64,000 nt of DNA from the NCBI RefSeq assembly GCF_012516435.1, contig NZ_CP051216.1, positions 4,018,343-4,082,342 on the forward strand, in the 5' to 3' direction. Positions 28,902 to 40,640 of the stretch are shown piece by piece (positions within the stretch are counted from its first letter, which is position 1; the number at the start of each line of letters is the position of its first letter). The notes beneath the pieces are model-generated. The model searched no databases and had not been told where the DNA came from. It worked only from the letters and a program-made list of their open reading frames with translations. This DNA comes from Pseudodesulfovibrio sp. zrk46 (GTDB taxonomy: Bacteria > Desulfobacterota > Desulfovibrionia > Desulfovibrionales > Desulfovibrionaceae). Both the position numbers and the translations under genes were made by a program.

Positions 28902-29492
28902 GTGATTCATCCGCACACCGCCATTCAGGCCGTTTCACCGGAGATTGGTCTGGGGGTTTTCGCCACAGGTTTTATCCCGAAAGGGACTATCGTAGTGGTC
29001 AGGGATCGCTTTGATACCTGTCTGTCGCAGGAAGAGTTTTGCAATCTGGAAGAGCCAGCGCGTTCTTGCATGGAGACTTATCTGTACCATGACAAGCATG
29101 GCAATCTTATCCTGAGTTGGGATCATGCCCGCTTCATGAATCACAGTTGCAACAGCAACACGATGATGACGGATTACGGTCTTGAGATTGCGATCAAGGA
29201 TATCGAGCCCGGCGAGGAAGTGACCACAGAGTATGGGCTGCTGAACATTCAGGACCCGTATGAGCTTTGCTGCCAGTGCTGCGACTGCCGCGAAGAACTG
29301 CGTCTTGACGACATCGACGTGCACGGCAATGCCTGGGACGAGTTGATCAGGGCCGGGCTCACCGCTATCCCGCAGGTACATCAACCTCTTTGGGCGCTCC
29401 TTGATGAAACTGAGCGAAAAAGACTGGAAGCGTTCCTGCACGGGACTGCGGAATACTCATCAATCAAATGCCTGAAATGGCGAACGGAATAG
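28902..29492 (+). CDS. SET-domain protein (putative lysine methyltransferase)
   Basis: 196 residues. SET hallmarks are visible in order: GLGVFATGFIPKGTIVVV, the core RFMNHSCNSNT (SAM-binding NHSC), and GEEVTTEYG, followed by a post-SET-like cysteine cluster CCQCCDC that could bind zinc. SET enzymes methylate lysines in proteins using SAM; bacterial targets are mostly unknown. The start is GTG with GGAGG 6 bases upstream. Only 11 bases separate it from the GNAT/ATP-grasp gene, so the two form a transcript and may modify the same target. Confidence 0.88.
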   Translation: MIHPHTAIQAVSPEIGLGVFATGFIPKGTIVVVRDRFDTCLSQEEFCNLEEPARSCMETYLYHDKHGNLILSWDHARFMNHSCNSNTMMTDYGLEIAIKDIEPGEEVTTEYGLLNIQDPYELCCQCCDCREELRLDDIDVHGNAWDELIRAGLTAIPQVHQPLWALLDETERKRLEAFLHGTAEYSSIKCLKWRTE

Positions 29493-29510
29493 CTTGAGCA
29501 ACAAAAGAAA

Positions 29511-29550
29511 GGCAGCACCGTATGTACGTTTACGGTGCCGCCCTTTTTTT
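29511..29550. terminator. Bidirectional terminator
   Basis: GGCAGCACCGTA...TACGGTGCCGCC with a single mismatch and T7, between the SET gene and the leftward polyamine operon. Confidence 0.85.
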
Positions 29551-31108
29551 ATTCGGTCTTGATGACCTTGATTTTCTTTCGAGGTTTCAACTCATATATA
29601 TCCGGTCGACGCTCATGCAGGGGACGGACACTGCCGAACTCTCTGACTTGCGCAAGACTTGCAAAGTCGAGGTCTGCGACAACGACAGTCTCTACGCCCG
29701 GGTCTGCTTCCCCACTCAAGGAAGGGATGGGAAAGGCGAAGTCACTCGGTGCAAAGACTGCAGACTGCCCGTAATTCAACAGATAGGTTTTCACACCGGG
29801 CAGGTTGCCCACGTTGGCCGCGATGACCGTATAGATGGAGTTTTCTATGCATCTGGCCTGTGCCGTGGAGCGAACTCTGTGATACGCACGTTTTTCATCC
29901 GTACTGAACGGAACGAATATGACCTCTGCCCCGGCCATGGCAAGCAGACGCGAGGTCTCGGGAAATTCAATGTCATAGCAGACCTGAATCGCGATACGCC
30001 CGAGAGAAGTCTGGAAGACACTCAGGCCTTCTCCCGGATGGATTCCCCAATCCTCCCTCTCCCCCGGAGTAATGTGGAGCTTGTCCTGCGTATAGACATT
30101 CCCGGTCGGGGTGAAAAGATGGGCGACGTTGTACAACTTGCCATCACGCAGAATGGGATGAGAACCGCCGATGATATGGAGATTGTAGCTTGTGGCCAAT
30201 TCCTTGAACATGCTCAGGTATCGATCCGTCATTCCCGCAAGTTCCAGCACCGCCTTTCTGGAATCCCATTCCGGAGGCATGGTGCTGAACATCTGCGCTG
30301 TGAAGAGCTCTGGCAGAACCAGGAAGTGACAGTGATATGCGTCAGCCGTAGCGACGAAGAACTCCACTGACTGGCGCAGGTCATCCCAGCTGGAGATCCT
30401 GCGCATCTCATACTGAGCGGCACAGACTCTGAACTGTCGAACGGGACGACGGAGAGGAGAAGCGGCAATCTTTCTACGGACAGGTTGGAAGTCCGGGTTG
30501 GGCATTTCGAGGAAGGTCGAATAATTGAGACTGGAAGCATCTTGCAGCAGGTCAAGAAAGACTCCTTTAACCTTGTAGCCAGCCTTGAGGTGAGCGTTCA
30601 GAGCCGAGTCATCAAGCTCTCCCTTCTCGACCATATTCACGTATTCATTGGCCGTCAGGATACCTTCCTGCTCGCCATAATTCATAATACGGCCATGCGC
30701 GATCATCCTGCTGAGATTGTATCGCTTCATGATCCGTTTGCGGTGCTTGTATATTCTTCCTGCTATCCCTTTGCCACGAAAATCCGGATGGACCGCGATG
30801 TCCGCACCATAGAGAGTATCACCCGTAGGGGTGTGCGTGCTGAAAGTCCCGCCGCCAGTAATTTCATCATAGCGGTACCAGTTTACGGACTCATCCAACT
30901 GAACAATAATCGAAGTGGCGTAACCTATGACCTTGCCGTCGTATTCAGCAAGCAGTTGCCCTTGAGGGAACGCTGCAAGCTGTAGCGCGTACATTCGCTC
31001 GTCGTATTGATCATCGAAATCCGGATAGGCGGCCTTTTGGCATTCAACTATCGCGGAAAGATCTGCTTCGGTCCAATTCCGTATCTTTACGGTCTTTCTT
31101 TTGGACAT
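29549..31108 (-). CDS. GNAT / carbon-nitrogen hydrolase (nitrilase) fusion
   Basis: 519 residues. Residues ~5-200 are GNAT-like (ADIAVHPDFRGKGIAGRIYK). Residues ~225-510 are a nitrilase-superfamily domain with an intact triad: Glu in FLVLPELF, Lys in TQDKLHI and Cys in QVCYDIEFPETSR. A GNAT-fused class is recognised in the nitrilase superfamily, but its substrate is not established. As last gene of the polyamine operon, an amidase acting on an N-acyl or N-carbamoyl polyamine is an inference; acetylation of polyamines by the GNAT half is another. Start ATG at 31108 has GAGGAGGAAAGGCA upstream; the longer frame does not. Confidence 0.85.
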   Translation of the reverse strand: MSKRKTVKIRNWTEADLSAIVECQKAAYPDFDDQYDERMYALQLAAFPQGQLLAEYDGKVIGYATSIIVQLDESVNWYRYDEITGGGTFSTHTPTGDTLYGADIAVHPDFRGKGIAGRIYKHRKRIMKRYNLSRMIAHGRIMNYGEQEGILTANEYVNMVEKGELDDSALNAHLKAGYKVKGVFLDLLQDASSLNYSTFLEMPNPDFQPVRRKIAASPLRRPVRQFRVCAAQYEMRRISSWDDLRQSVEFFVATADAYHCHFLVLPELFTAQMFSTMPPEWDSRKAVLELAGMTDRYLSMFKELATSYNLHIIGGSHPILRDGKLYNVAHLFTPTGNVYTQDKLHITPGEREDWGIHPGEGLSVFQTSLGRIAIQVCYDIEFPETSRLLAMAGAEVIFVPFSTDEKRAYHRVRSTAQARCIENSIYTVIAANVGNLPGVKTYLLNYGQSAVFAPSDFAFPIPSLSGEADPGVETVVVADLDFASLAQVREFGSVRPLHERRPDIYELKPRKKIKVIKTE

Positions 31109-31171
31109 TGCCTTTCCTCCTCTGAGAAAAGCCAAGCAACAGTTTGGTGTTATGGTTATTGTGCGAAGATG

Positions 31172-32026
31172 TTATTCGGAAGGAACAAGTCCCATAATCG
31201 AATAGGCCAGCTGGGCAGCCGCAAAATCGGATGCATGATCACCGGGGGCTGGAGCCAGCTCAACGACGTCTGCGCCGATCAACTGCCGGCCCTCGACTGC
31301 AGCCTCGAGAAGAAGCATGGCCTGATGCCAGCCGATGCCACCCGGCACGGGGGTACCCGTAGCCCGGATAACCGATGGATCAAGACCGTCCACGTCAAAG
31401 GTGATATAGATTCTGTCCGGGAAATCCGACGGCAGCAATTGTCTGGGAATTCCTTTCAAAAAGAGGCTACGGGCATCAATATGCGGGATATCCTGTTCCT
31501 TTCGGTATTCGACTTCCTCAAGACAAAGCGCTCTCACACCAATCTGAAAAATGGGCAGCTTCAGATCTTCGCAGGCACGTCGCATGACGCAGGCGTGGCT
31601 GTAAGGAGAGCCGTCATAGGTATTTCTGAGATCTGCGTGGGCATCAAACTGCACGACACCGAACTTGCCGTATCGCTGACGAAGCCCTCGGAGCGCACCG
31701 AGTGTAACGGTATGTTCACCACCGAGAAGGATGGGAGTCGCTTCACATTCAGTCGCAAAGCATACGGAATCTTCGATCCGATCAAGGATCTTTGTCACTG
31801 AACCTGAACAGTCGATGGGAGGAGACGTATGAATCCCCCGCTCTGCTGGCTGGGATTTGCCGTCCCATAGCTCCAGCTGGGTCGACGCCTCCAAAATGGC
31901 CTGTGGCCCTGCGCTCGTTCCTCCGCCATAGGAGACGGAAGATTCGAGTGGCACAGGAATGACATGAAAGGTCGCGTCTTCTGGTTTCGAGTTATCGATT
32001 TCACCAGCAAGAAAATGAGTCGTCAT
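31172..32026 (-). CDS. speB: Agmatinase / ureohydrolase SpeB
   Basis: 284 residues of the arginase/agmatinase family. Manganese-binding motifs are intact: GGEHTVT, DAHADLR and DVDGLDPS. Given speA in the same operon, the substrate is most likely agmatine, cleaved to putrescine and urea. It lies 12 bases downstream of the carboxyspermidine decarboxylase gene and 63 bases before the GNAT/nitrilase gene. Confidence 0.92.
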   Translation of the reverse strand: MTTHFLAGEIDNSKPEDATFHVIPVPLESSVSYGGGTSAGPQAILEASTQLELWDGKSQPAERGIHTSPPIDCSGSVTKILDRIEDSVCFATECEATPILLGGEHTVTLGALRGLRQRYGKFGVVQFDAHADLRNTYDGSPYSHACVMRRACEDLKLPIFQIGVRALCLEEVEYRKEQDIPHIDARSLFLKGIPRQLLPSDFPDRIYITFDVDGLDPSVIRATGTPVPGGIGWHQAMLLLEAAVEGRQLIGADVVELAPAPGDHASDFAAAQLAYSIMGLVPSE

Positions 32027-32038
32027 GATGCCTCCCCT

Positions 32039-33208
32039 CTAGGAAAGACGGTTTCTGAAATCCGAGTAATCGAAAGAGCGCACCAGTCGCATTTCGTTTG
32101 CATCGGGGGAAAACAGATAAATGGACGGCAGTTGAATGCCGTTGAAGGTGTTTGTCTTAACCATGGAATAGATCGCCATATCCGTGAAGACCATTCTGTC
32201 ACCAGTGCGGATGGGACTATCGAAGGAATACTCTCCTGCGACATCCCCTGCGAGACATGACGGTCCGCCGATACGGCAGGTCCAATCCTTCTCGCCAGCT
32301 TCGTCCGATCCGACAATGTGCGGTCGGTAAGGCATTTCAATGACATCAGGCATGTGACACGGCACCGCGGAGTCCATGATGACGATCGGCATGTCAGCCT
32401 GCACGACATCAAGTACCTCTGAGACCAGATAGCCCGCGTTGAGAGCCACCGCCTCTCCCGGCTCAAGATAGACTTCAACGCCCCACTTCTCCTTGAAGCG
32501 GGTAACCAACGTCACCAACAAGTCAACATCATATCCATCACGGGTAATGTGGTGGCCCCCACCGAAGTTGACGTACTTCATGTTGGGCAGCACATCTGCA
32601 AAAGAGCGCTCTACAGCCTCAATGGTCCGTTCCAGACAGTCAGCATCCTGCTCGCACAGGTTGTGCCAGTGGAGACCGGTCACGCCCTCAAGGTCATTCT
32701 CGTCGAAGTGAGCTCTGCGTATGCCAAGGCGGGACCCCGGTGAGCAGGGGTCATAGATAGGCGTGGCACCTTCGGAATGTTCCGGGTTGATGCGCACGGC
32801 CAGTTCGATTTCGCGCCCAAGAGATTCGGCAAGCTCGTTGACCAGCGGACGAAAACGGTTCAGCTGGGCAAAGGAGTTGAACACGATGTGATCACTCGTC
32901 TCGCACAGGTCGCGGATGTCCTTTTCGGAATAGCCTGCGGCAAAGGTGTGGACTTCCCTGCCAAACTCCTCACGGCCCAGTCGGGCTTCGTGGGGAGAGC
33001 TGGCGCAGATCCCGTCGAGCTTTTCCGCCAGCATGGGGAAGACCGAATGCATGGCAAAGCATTTGAGGGCCAGCAGTACCTTGCAGCCAGCCCGTTCCTT
33101 GACCGAGGCAAGGACCTCCAGATTCTTTTTCAGGAGGCCCTCGTCAACGACATATGATGGTGTCTCGACCGCAAAAGGATCGAAACGATATTCCAGACGA
33201 CCGTTCAC
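32039..33208 (-). CDS. nspC: Carboxy(nor)spermidine decarboxylase
   Basis: 389 residues, PLP-dependent, alanine-racemase-fold decarboxylase. The PLP lysine is in LLALKCFAMHS, and the Cys region is AVPCHMPDVIEMP. It removes CO2 from carboxyspermidine to give spermidine. The start is GTG, overlapping the stop codon of the dehydrogenase gene by one base (TAGTG), which implies tight coupling. Together with the dehydrogenase it makes spermidine without decarboxylated SAM, a route established in Vibrio and Campylobacter. Confidence 0.94.
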   Translation of the reverse strand: MNGRLEYRFDPFAVETPSYVVDEGLLKKNLEVLASVKERAGCKVLLALKCFAMHSVFPMLAEKLDGICASSPHEARLGREEFGREVHTFAAGYSEKDIRDLCETSDHIVFNSFAQLNRFRPLVNELAESLGREIELAVRINPEHSEGATPIYDPCSPGSRLGIRRAHFDENDLEGVTGLHWHNLCEQDADCLERTIEAVERSFADVLPNMKYVNFGGGHHITRDGYDVDLLVTLVTRFKEKWGVEVYLEPGEAVALNAGYLVSEVLDVVQADMPIVIMDSAVPCHMPDVIEMPYRPHIVGSDEAGEKDWTCRIGGPSCLAGDVAGEYSFDSPIRTGDRMVFTDMAIYSMVKTNTFNGIQLPSIYLFSPDANEMRLVRSFDYSDFRNRLS

Positions 33209-34398
33209 TACAGTTCCACTTCCTGCCAGGGCAGGCCGTGCTTGTTCAGTGCGTCCATGAACGGATCAGGATCGAGCTGTTCCATGTGGAAGACACCCTC
33301 GCCGGTCCACTTGCCGGTGAGCATCATCATGGCGCCGATCATGGCCGGTACACCAGTGGTGTAGGAAATGGCCTGAGAACCGACTTCCTCGTAGGCGGCT
33401 TCGTGAGAGCAGATGTTGTAGACGTACATCTTCTTTTCCTTGCCATCCTTGAGGCCCTTCATGACGTTACCGATGCAAGTACGGCCCTTGGTCAGGGGAC
33501 CGAGGGAACCAGGCTCGGGCAATACGGCCTTGAGGAACTGGAGCGGCTGAATCTGCTGTCCATTGTATTCGATGGGCTCGATGGAGGTCATGCCGATGCC
33601 TTCCAGCACCTTCAGGTGGTTCAGGTAGGCGTCGCCAAAGGTCATCCAGAAGCGAGCACGCTTGAGGCCCTTGATGTGCATGACCAGAGATTCCAGCTCT
33701 TCGTGGTACATCAGATAGCACTTCTTCTTGCCGATGCCTTCCGGGAAGTCATACTCCATGGCCCAGGACAGAGGATCGGTCTCGACCCACTCGCCACGTT
33801 CCCAGTAACGACCACGCTGGGTGATCTCACGGATGTTGATCTCCGGGTTGAAGTTGGTGGCAAAGGGCTGGCCGTGATCACCTGCATTGCAGTCGATGAT
33901 GTCCAGTTCATGGATTTCATCGAAGTGATGCTTCATGGCGTGGGCCGCAAAAACGTTGGTGACGCCCGGATCAAAACCGGAACCGAGCAGTGCCATGAGG
34001 CCGGCTTCCTTGAAGCGCTCCTGATAGGCCCACTGCCATTTGTACTCGAACTTGGCCTCATCCGGCGGCTCGTAGTTGGCGGTGTCCAGATAGTTGACGC
34101 CGGTCTCGAGACAGGCATCCATCAGCGGCAGATCCTGGTAAGGCAGAGCAAGGTTGACCAACAGATCGGGTTTGACCTTGTTGATGAGTTCCACGGTCTC
34201 GGCCACATTGTCGGCGTCCACGGCATAGGTGGGGACGTCAACTCCGGTGCGTTCCTTTACGGACTTGGCAATGGCATCGCACTTGGATTTGGTACGGCTG
34301 GCGAGGTGGATTTCGGTGAAGACCTCGGGGACTTGGGCGCACTTGTGCACCGCAACACTGCCGACGCCTCCGGCGCCGATGATCAGAACCTTGGACAT
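33208..34398 (-). CDS. Carboxyspermidine dehydrogenase (saccharopine dehydrogenase family)
   Basis: 396 residues. The N-terminal Rossmann motif VLIIGAGGVGSVAVHKCAQ binds NAD(P)H. The enzyme condenses putrescine with L-aspartate semialdehyde and reduces the imine to carboxyspermidine. The family alone does not separate it from lysine-pathway enzymes, but its one-base overlap with nspC does. Start ATG at 34398 follows GAGGATAATGCT; nine upstream codons in frame were excluded. It lies 44 bases after speA. Confidence 0.93.
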   Translation of the reverse strand: MSKVLIIGAGGVGSVAVHKCAQVPEVFTEIHLASRTKSKCDAIAKSVKERTGVDVPTYAVDADNVAETVELINKVKPDLLVNLALPYQDLPLMDACLETGVNYLDTANYEPPDEAKFEYKWQWAYQERFKEAGLMALLGSGFDPGVTNVFAAHAMKHHFDEIHELDIIDCNAGDHGQPFATNFNPEINIREITQRGRYWERGEWVETDPLSWAMEYDFPEGIGKKKCYLMYHEELESLVMHIKGLKRARFWMTFGDAYLNHLKVLEGIGMTSIEPIEYNGQQIQPLQFLKAVLPEPGSLGPLTKGRTCIGNVMKGLKDGKEKKMYVYNICSHEAAYEEVGSQAISYTTGVPAMIGAMMMLTGKWTGEGVFHMEQLDPDPFMDALNKHGLPWQEVEL

Positions 34399-34442
34399 AG
34401 CATTATCCTCATTGAACGCTCTCAATGGAGCGGTATGAAATT

Positions 34443-36356
34443 TTATCTTTCGAAGTAAGTGTATCCTTGCAGGCCATTTTTGTATGCCTGAAGAATTTCC
34501 CGTCGCTGCGTCGGTGTGATTCGTCCCTTGCGGACGGCATCTTCGGCTGTCTCGCGGAATCGATTCAGAAGGGCTCGCGTGTCGTATTCGACATAGGAGA
34601 GGATATCCTCCACGGAGTCACCTTCCAGTTCACCGACAAAATCATACTCACCGTTCTCGCGTATCCTGACAGTGACGATATTCGTATCACCGAGCAGGTT
34701 GTGCAGATCGCCGAGTGTCTCCTGATACGCCCCTACAAGGAAGGTGCCGAGATAGTATTCCTCGGAATCCTTCAACTCATGCAGGGGCATGGTTCGTTTG
34801 ACACCCTGACTGTCGATGAAACGGTCGATTTTGCCATCACAATCACAGGTGATGTCTGCCAGCAGGCCTTCTCGGGTCGGGATTTCATCCAATCGATGCA
34901 CAGGCATGATCGGGAAAAGCTGACCGATGGCCCACGCATCGGGCAAAGACTGGAACACACTGAAGTTGCAGTAGTAGATGTCGGACAGCGCCTGGGTAAT
35001 ACCCTCCAGTTCGTGGGGAACCTGGGGCATATCCTTGGCCAGCTTCGCAATCCGGTGGATGGTCTCCCAGAAGACATTGTCTCCGAGGGCCCGTTCACGG
35101 AAAGAGAGCTTACCTTGGGCAAATGACTGACGCACCTGGTCGCGATAGTAGAGAGTGTCGTTGAAACACTCCTGCACATTGCGCAGGTTGAGCGACTGCA
35201 ACGTCTCGTAGAGATGCTGGATATGAACATTGGTCCCCTCCGGGAGAGACTCCGGGAGCGGTTCCGGCTCGAAACGAGCGGTATCCAGCACGTTGAAAAG
35301 TAACATGGAGTAGTAGGCCACAAGCGCACGGCCGGACTCGGTGACGATGGTCGGATGCGGCACACCCTGCTCGTCAAGAACGGTCATGACGCCTTCAACC
35401 ACGTCAACGCAGTATTCATTGACCGAATAGTTGCGGCTACTCATGAAGTTGGTCTGGGTGCCATCGTAATCCACTGCCAGGCCTCCGCCGAGGTCGAGGT
35501 AGTGCATATTGGCGCCTTCTGCGACCAGACCTGCATAGACACGGCTGGCCTCTGCCACCGCGTTGCGGATTTCCCGAATATTCGGAATCTGCGAACCGAG
35601 GTGATAGTGGAGCAGTTGCAGGCAGTCGAGCATCTCGCTGTCTTTGAGCACGTCGATGACATCGATGATTTGTGCGGCATTGAGCCCGAAAATGGAGCGA
35701 TCGCCCCCGGACTCGGCCCACAATCCACCGGCCTGACTAGAGAGTTTGACACGAACGCCAAGGATGGGCTTCACGCCCGTGGCTTTGGAGCGCTCGATGA
35801 CAAGGGGAAGTTCCCCCGGCATCTCCAGTACGATGACGCACTTCAGACCAAGCTGGGTCGCGTGCAGGGCCAGATCGATGAACTCTTCATCCTTATAGCC
35901 GTTGCACACGAGCACAGCCTCGGTATCACGAAGCATGCCCATGGCAGCGATGAGCTCGGCCTTACTGCCGGCTTCCAGGCCGTGATGGTATTTCTTGCCG
36001 TGACGGGTCACGGCTTCCACAACCTGTTGCTGCTGATTTACCTTTATCGGGTACGCGCCAAGATAGGCCCCTTTGTAATTCAGGGACTTGATGGCTTCGA
36101 CAAAGGTGTCGTTGATAAGGGAAATCTGGGTGTCGAGGATGTTTTCCACACGCAGGATGACAGGCATGTCGAGCCCGCGCGCCTGAATACCCTCGATGAT
36201 GTCAGGGATGTTCACCGCATTGGCAAAGTTGCCGGGATCAGCGGTGACCTGAAGGTTTCCAGATGAGGAAATGCCGAAGAATCCGGCACCCCATTCCTGG
36301 ACGCCGTAGAGTTCTTTAGACCGTTCTACGGTCCATCTTTCTAAGGTAGGGGTCAC
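34443..36356 (-). CDS. speA: Biosynthetic arginine decarboxylase SpeA
   Basis: 637 residues, typical of biosynthetic PLP arginine decarboxylase, which yields agmatine. The PLP lysine lies in LGAYPIKVNQQQQV, and HYHLGSQIPNIREI, LDLGGGLAVDYDG and the C-terminal SVEDILSYVEYDT are family landmarks. First gene of a five-gene operon speA - dehydrogenase - nspC - speB - GNAT/nitrilase. GGAGGGAGGATTC precedes the ATG. Confidence 0.97.
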   Translation of the reverse strand: MTPTLERWTVERSKELYGVQEWGAGFFGISSSGNLQVTADPGNFANAVNIPDIIEGIQARGLDMPVILRVENILDTQISLINDTFVEAIKSLNYKGAYLGAYPIKVNQQQQVVEAVTRHGKKYHHGLEAGSKAELIAAMGMLRDTEAVLVCNGYKDEEFIDLALHATQLGLKCVIVLEMPGELPLVIERSKATGVKPILGVRVKLSSQAGGLWAESGGDRSIFGLNAAQIIDVIDVLKDSEMLDCLQLLHYHLGSQIPNIREIRNAVAEASRVYAGLVAEGANMHYLDLGGGLAVDYDGTQTNFMSSRNYSVNEYCVDVVEGVMTVLDEQGVPHPTIVTESGRALVAYYSMLLFNVLDTARFEPEPLPESLPEGTNVHIQHLYETLQSLNLRNVQECFNDTLYYRDQVRQSFAQGKLSFRERALGDNVFWETIHRIAKLAKDMPQVPHELEGITQALSDIYYCNFSVFQSLPDAWAIGQLFPIMPVHRLDEIPTREGLLADITCDCDGKIDRFIDSQGVKRTMPLHELKDSEEYYLGTFLVGAYQETLGDLHNLLGDTNIVTVRIRENGEYDFVGELEGDSVEDILSYVEYDTRALLNRFRETAEDAVRKGRITPTQRREILQAYKNGLQGYTYFER

Positions 36357-36435
36357 TCATGAATCCTCCCTCCTATTGAATTGGGCCATGCCCTTTTTTC
36401 GCCATGACAAAACTGGTCCATCAAAGCGATAGCGG

Positions 36436-36464
36436 GATTTATGGAGATAGAAGAAAAAAGTCAA
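36436..36464 (-). promoter_or_regulatory. Probable promoter of the polyamine operon
   Basis: On the minus strand TTGACT (36464-36459), 17-base spacer, TAAATC (36441-36436), about 80 bases upstream of the speA start. Confidence 0.5.
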
Positions 36465-36597
36465 TAGCGTTAGTGTTAAAAATACATCTTTTTTGAAGAT
36501 AAAAACGACATCACCTAACCACGACAAACTGTAAACTCAAAAAGGCTTTCGCTTATCAAGATGTTTTGATGCCACCCCTTGGCGAACACTTTGCGTA

Positions 36598-36625
36598 AAG
36601 GCCACCTTCATATGAAGGTGGCCTT
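36598..36625 (-). terminator. Hairpin terminator after katG
   Basis: Perfect 28-base palindrome AAGGCCACCTTCAT/ATGAAGGTGGCCTT, 30 bases past the katG stop. It has a short TTTA tail on the minus strand. Confidence 0.7.
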
Positions 36626-36654
36626 GTAGTTAACTTCTCCATTGCAACAAGTCG

Positions 36655-38865
<2,211 letters not shown>

Positions 38866-38874
38866 TTAAGCTGG

Positions 38875-38899
38875 ACTACTAGTATTGGTTACTAGCAGT
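38875..38899. promoter_or_regulatory. Inverted-repeat operator candidate upstream of katG
   Basis: ACTACTAGTA-ttggt-TACTAGCAGT: ten-base arms with one mismatch and a 5-base spacer, 25 bases before the katG start codon. The regulator is unknown; the sequence does not match the Bacillus PerR box. Confidence 0.4.
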
Positions 38900-38976
38900 A
38901 TCATCTTTTTGAGGCTCAACCAAGTACTCCATATTATATTCTGGTTACACACCATTCATCTGGCTGGAATATAAAG

Positions 38977-39002
38977 AAGGCCAGCGATTACTCGCTGGCC
39001 TT
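38977..39002 (-). terminator. Hairpin terminator after the SulP gene
   Basis: AAGGCCAGCGA-TTAC-TCGCTGGCCTT, followed on the minus strand by a short T-rich tail. Confidence 0.75.
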
Positions 39003-39035
39003 CCAATGATAATTATTCAATATTTACAGTGCTGT

Positions 39036-40640
39036 TTACAGGGCTTCAAATTCCAGATTCTCACGATATTGTCGGTAGTCGTCGATACTGACAAAGTAAT
39101 CCGGGTCTTCCAGCACGTTGACCACGCAGATCTTTTCCGCCTTTTTGATGAGGCGGACGCAGTCCTTGCTGAGGTGCCAAAGATGGATGGTCTTTCCTGC
39201 GCGCTGGTACATCTCGGCAATCTTGTTGACCGTTTCAATGGCGGACTGGTCCATGATGCGAGACTCTTCGAAATCGATAATGACCTCTTCGGGATCGTTC
39301 TCCACATCGAACTTGCTCATGAAGAGCGTGGTGGATGCAAAGAACAACGGACCGTAAATCTGGTAGTGCTTGATACCGTGCTTATCCACCATCTTTCGAG
39401 CGCGAATACGCAAAGCGTTCTCCCAGGAGAAGATCAGAGCAGACACGATGACACCTGCGATGACTGCGATGGCCAGATCGTATTTCACGGTGAGGAAGGT
39501 CACTAGCACGATGACAATGACATCCCACTTGGGCACCTTATTCATTATGTAGAAGGTACTCCACGCAAAGGTCTTGATGACCACGATGAACATGACGCCG
39601 ACCAGCGCGGCGATGGGCACCATCTCAATATATGTCGAGGTGAACAGGATGAAGAAGAGCAATGCTGCAGCAGCCACGATACCGGAAAGACGTCCACGGC
39701 CGCCGGAAGTGATGTTGATGATGCTCTGGCCAATCATGGCGCAACCGCCCATGCCACCGAACAGACCGTTAACGAAATTGCCCAGCCCCTGCGCAACGCA
39801 TTCGCGGTTGCCGTGACCATGGGTGTCAGTCAGTTCATCAATGAGGTTCAGGGTCATCAGGGATTCGATCAAACCGATAGCTGCAAGGATCAGAGCATAT
39901 GGGGTGACGAACGCGATAGTCTCCCAGGTAAAAGGAACACTGGGGATGGCAAAAGTCGGCAAGCCGGGCTCAATGCCGGTACCGCCATTACCCTGAATGA
40001 AGGAGAGGACAGTAGCAGTATCGATGCTGCCAAAAATGACCAGCATAGATACGGAAAGGATCGCGATAAGTGCGCCGGGCAACTTGGAGTTGATTTTAGG
40101 CACCAGCAACAGAATGGCCATGGTCAGAGCAACGAGGCCGCCCATAATCCACAGGGGTTCGCCCTGCATCCATTGGCCCTCGGCTTTAAACATCTTGAGT
40201 TGGGAAAGAAAGATGACGATGGCGAGACCGTTAACGAATCCCATCATGACAGAGCGAGGGACCATGCGGATAAACTTGCCAAGGCGAAAGAATCCGGCCA
40301 GCGCCTGAAACACGCCCACCAGCAGCAAAGTGAAAAAGAGATACTGCAACCCGGCATGAGAGCCCGGGCCGCCAAGGGCGTTGCCTTCCATAACGAGGTT
40401 CACCATGACTACGGCCATGGCGCCGGTGGCACCGGAGATCATACCAGGCCTGCCGCCCAGCACAGCAGTGATGATGCACATCATGAATGCGCCGTACAAG
40501 CCGACCATGGGGGATACCCCTGCGACAAACGAAAACGCGACAGCTTCGGGAACGAGGGCAAGGGCAACAGTCAGGCCGGAGAATACATCGCCCTGGATGC
40601 TTCCTTTCGACTTCGGAACAATGGAGTGGTTGGATTCCAC
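39036..40640 (-). CDS. SulP family inorganic anion transporter with STAS domain
   Basis: 534 residues, 10 or more membrane segments, starting with the SulP signature QGDVFSGLTVALALVPEAVA. A C-terminal STAS domain (~residues 410-520; VIIDFEESRIMDQSAIETV) lies in the cytosol. Family members carry sulfate, bicarbonate or other anions. In a sulfate reducer sulfate is plausible, but bicarbonate cannot be excluded. The GTG at 40640 behind AAAGGATTGTTT was chosen over an upstream ATG because the family N-terminus then fits. Confidence 0.9.
   Translation of the reverse strand: MESNHSIVPKSKGSIQGDVFSGLTVALALVPEAVAFSFVAGVSPMVGLYGAFMMCIITAVLGGRPGMISGATGAMAVVMVNLVMEGNALGGPGSHAGLQYLFFTLLLVGVFQALAGFFRLGKFIRMVPRSVMMGFVNGLAIVIFLSQLKMFKAEGQWMQGEPLWIMGGLVALTMAILLLVPKINSKLPGALIAILSVSMLVIFGSIDTATVLSFIQGNGGTGIEPGLPTFAIPSVPFTWETIAFVTPYALILAAIGLIESLMTLNLIDELTDTHGHGNRECVAQGLGNFVNGLFGGMGGCAMIGQSIINITSGGRGRLSGIVAAAALLFFILFTSTYIEMVPIAALVGVMFIVVIKTFAWSTFYIMNKVPKWDVIVIVLVTFLTVKYDLAIAVIAGVIVSALIFSWENALRIRARKMVDKHGIKHYQIYGPLFFASTTLFMSKFDVENDPEEVIIDFEESRIMDQSAIETVNKIAEMYQRAGKTIHLWHLSKDCVRLIKKAEKICVVNVLEDPDYFVSIDDYRQYRENLEFEAL

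Noticed and set aside
33154..34458. 434-codon plus-strand open frame
   Set aside because: Antisense to the carboxyspermidine dehydrogenase gene; no recognisable domain.
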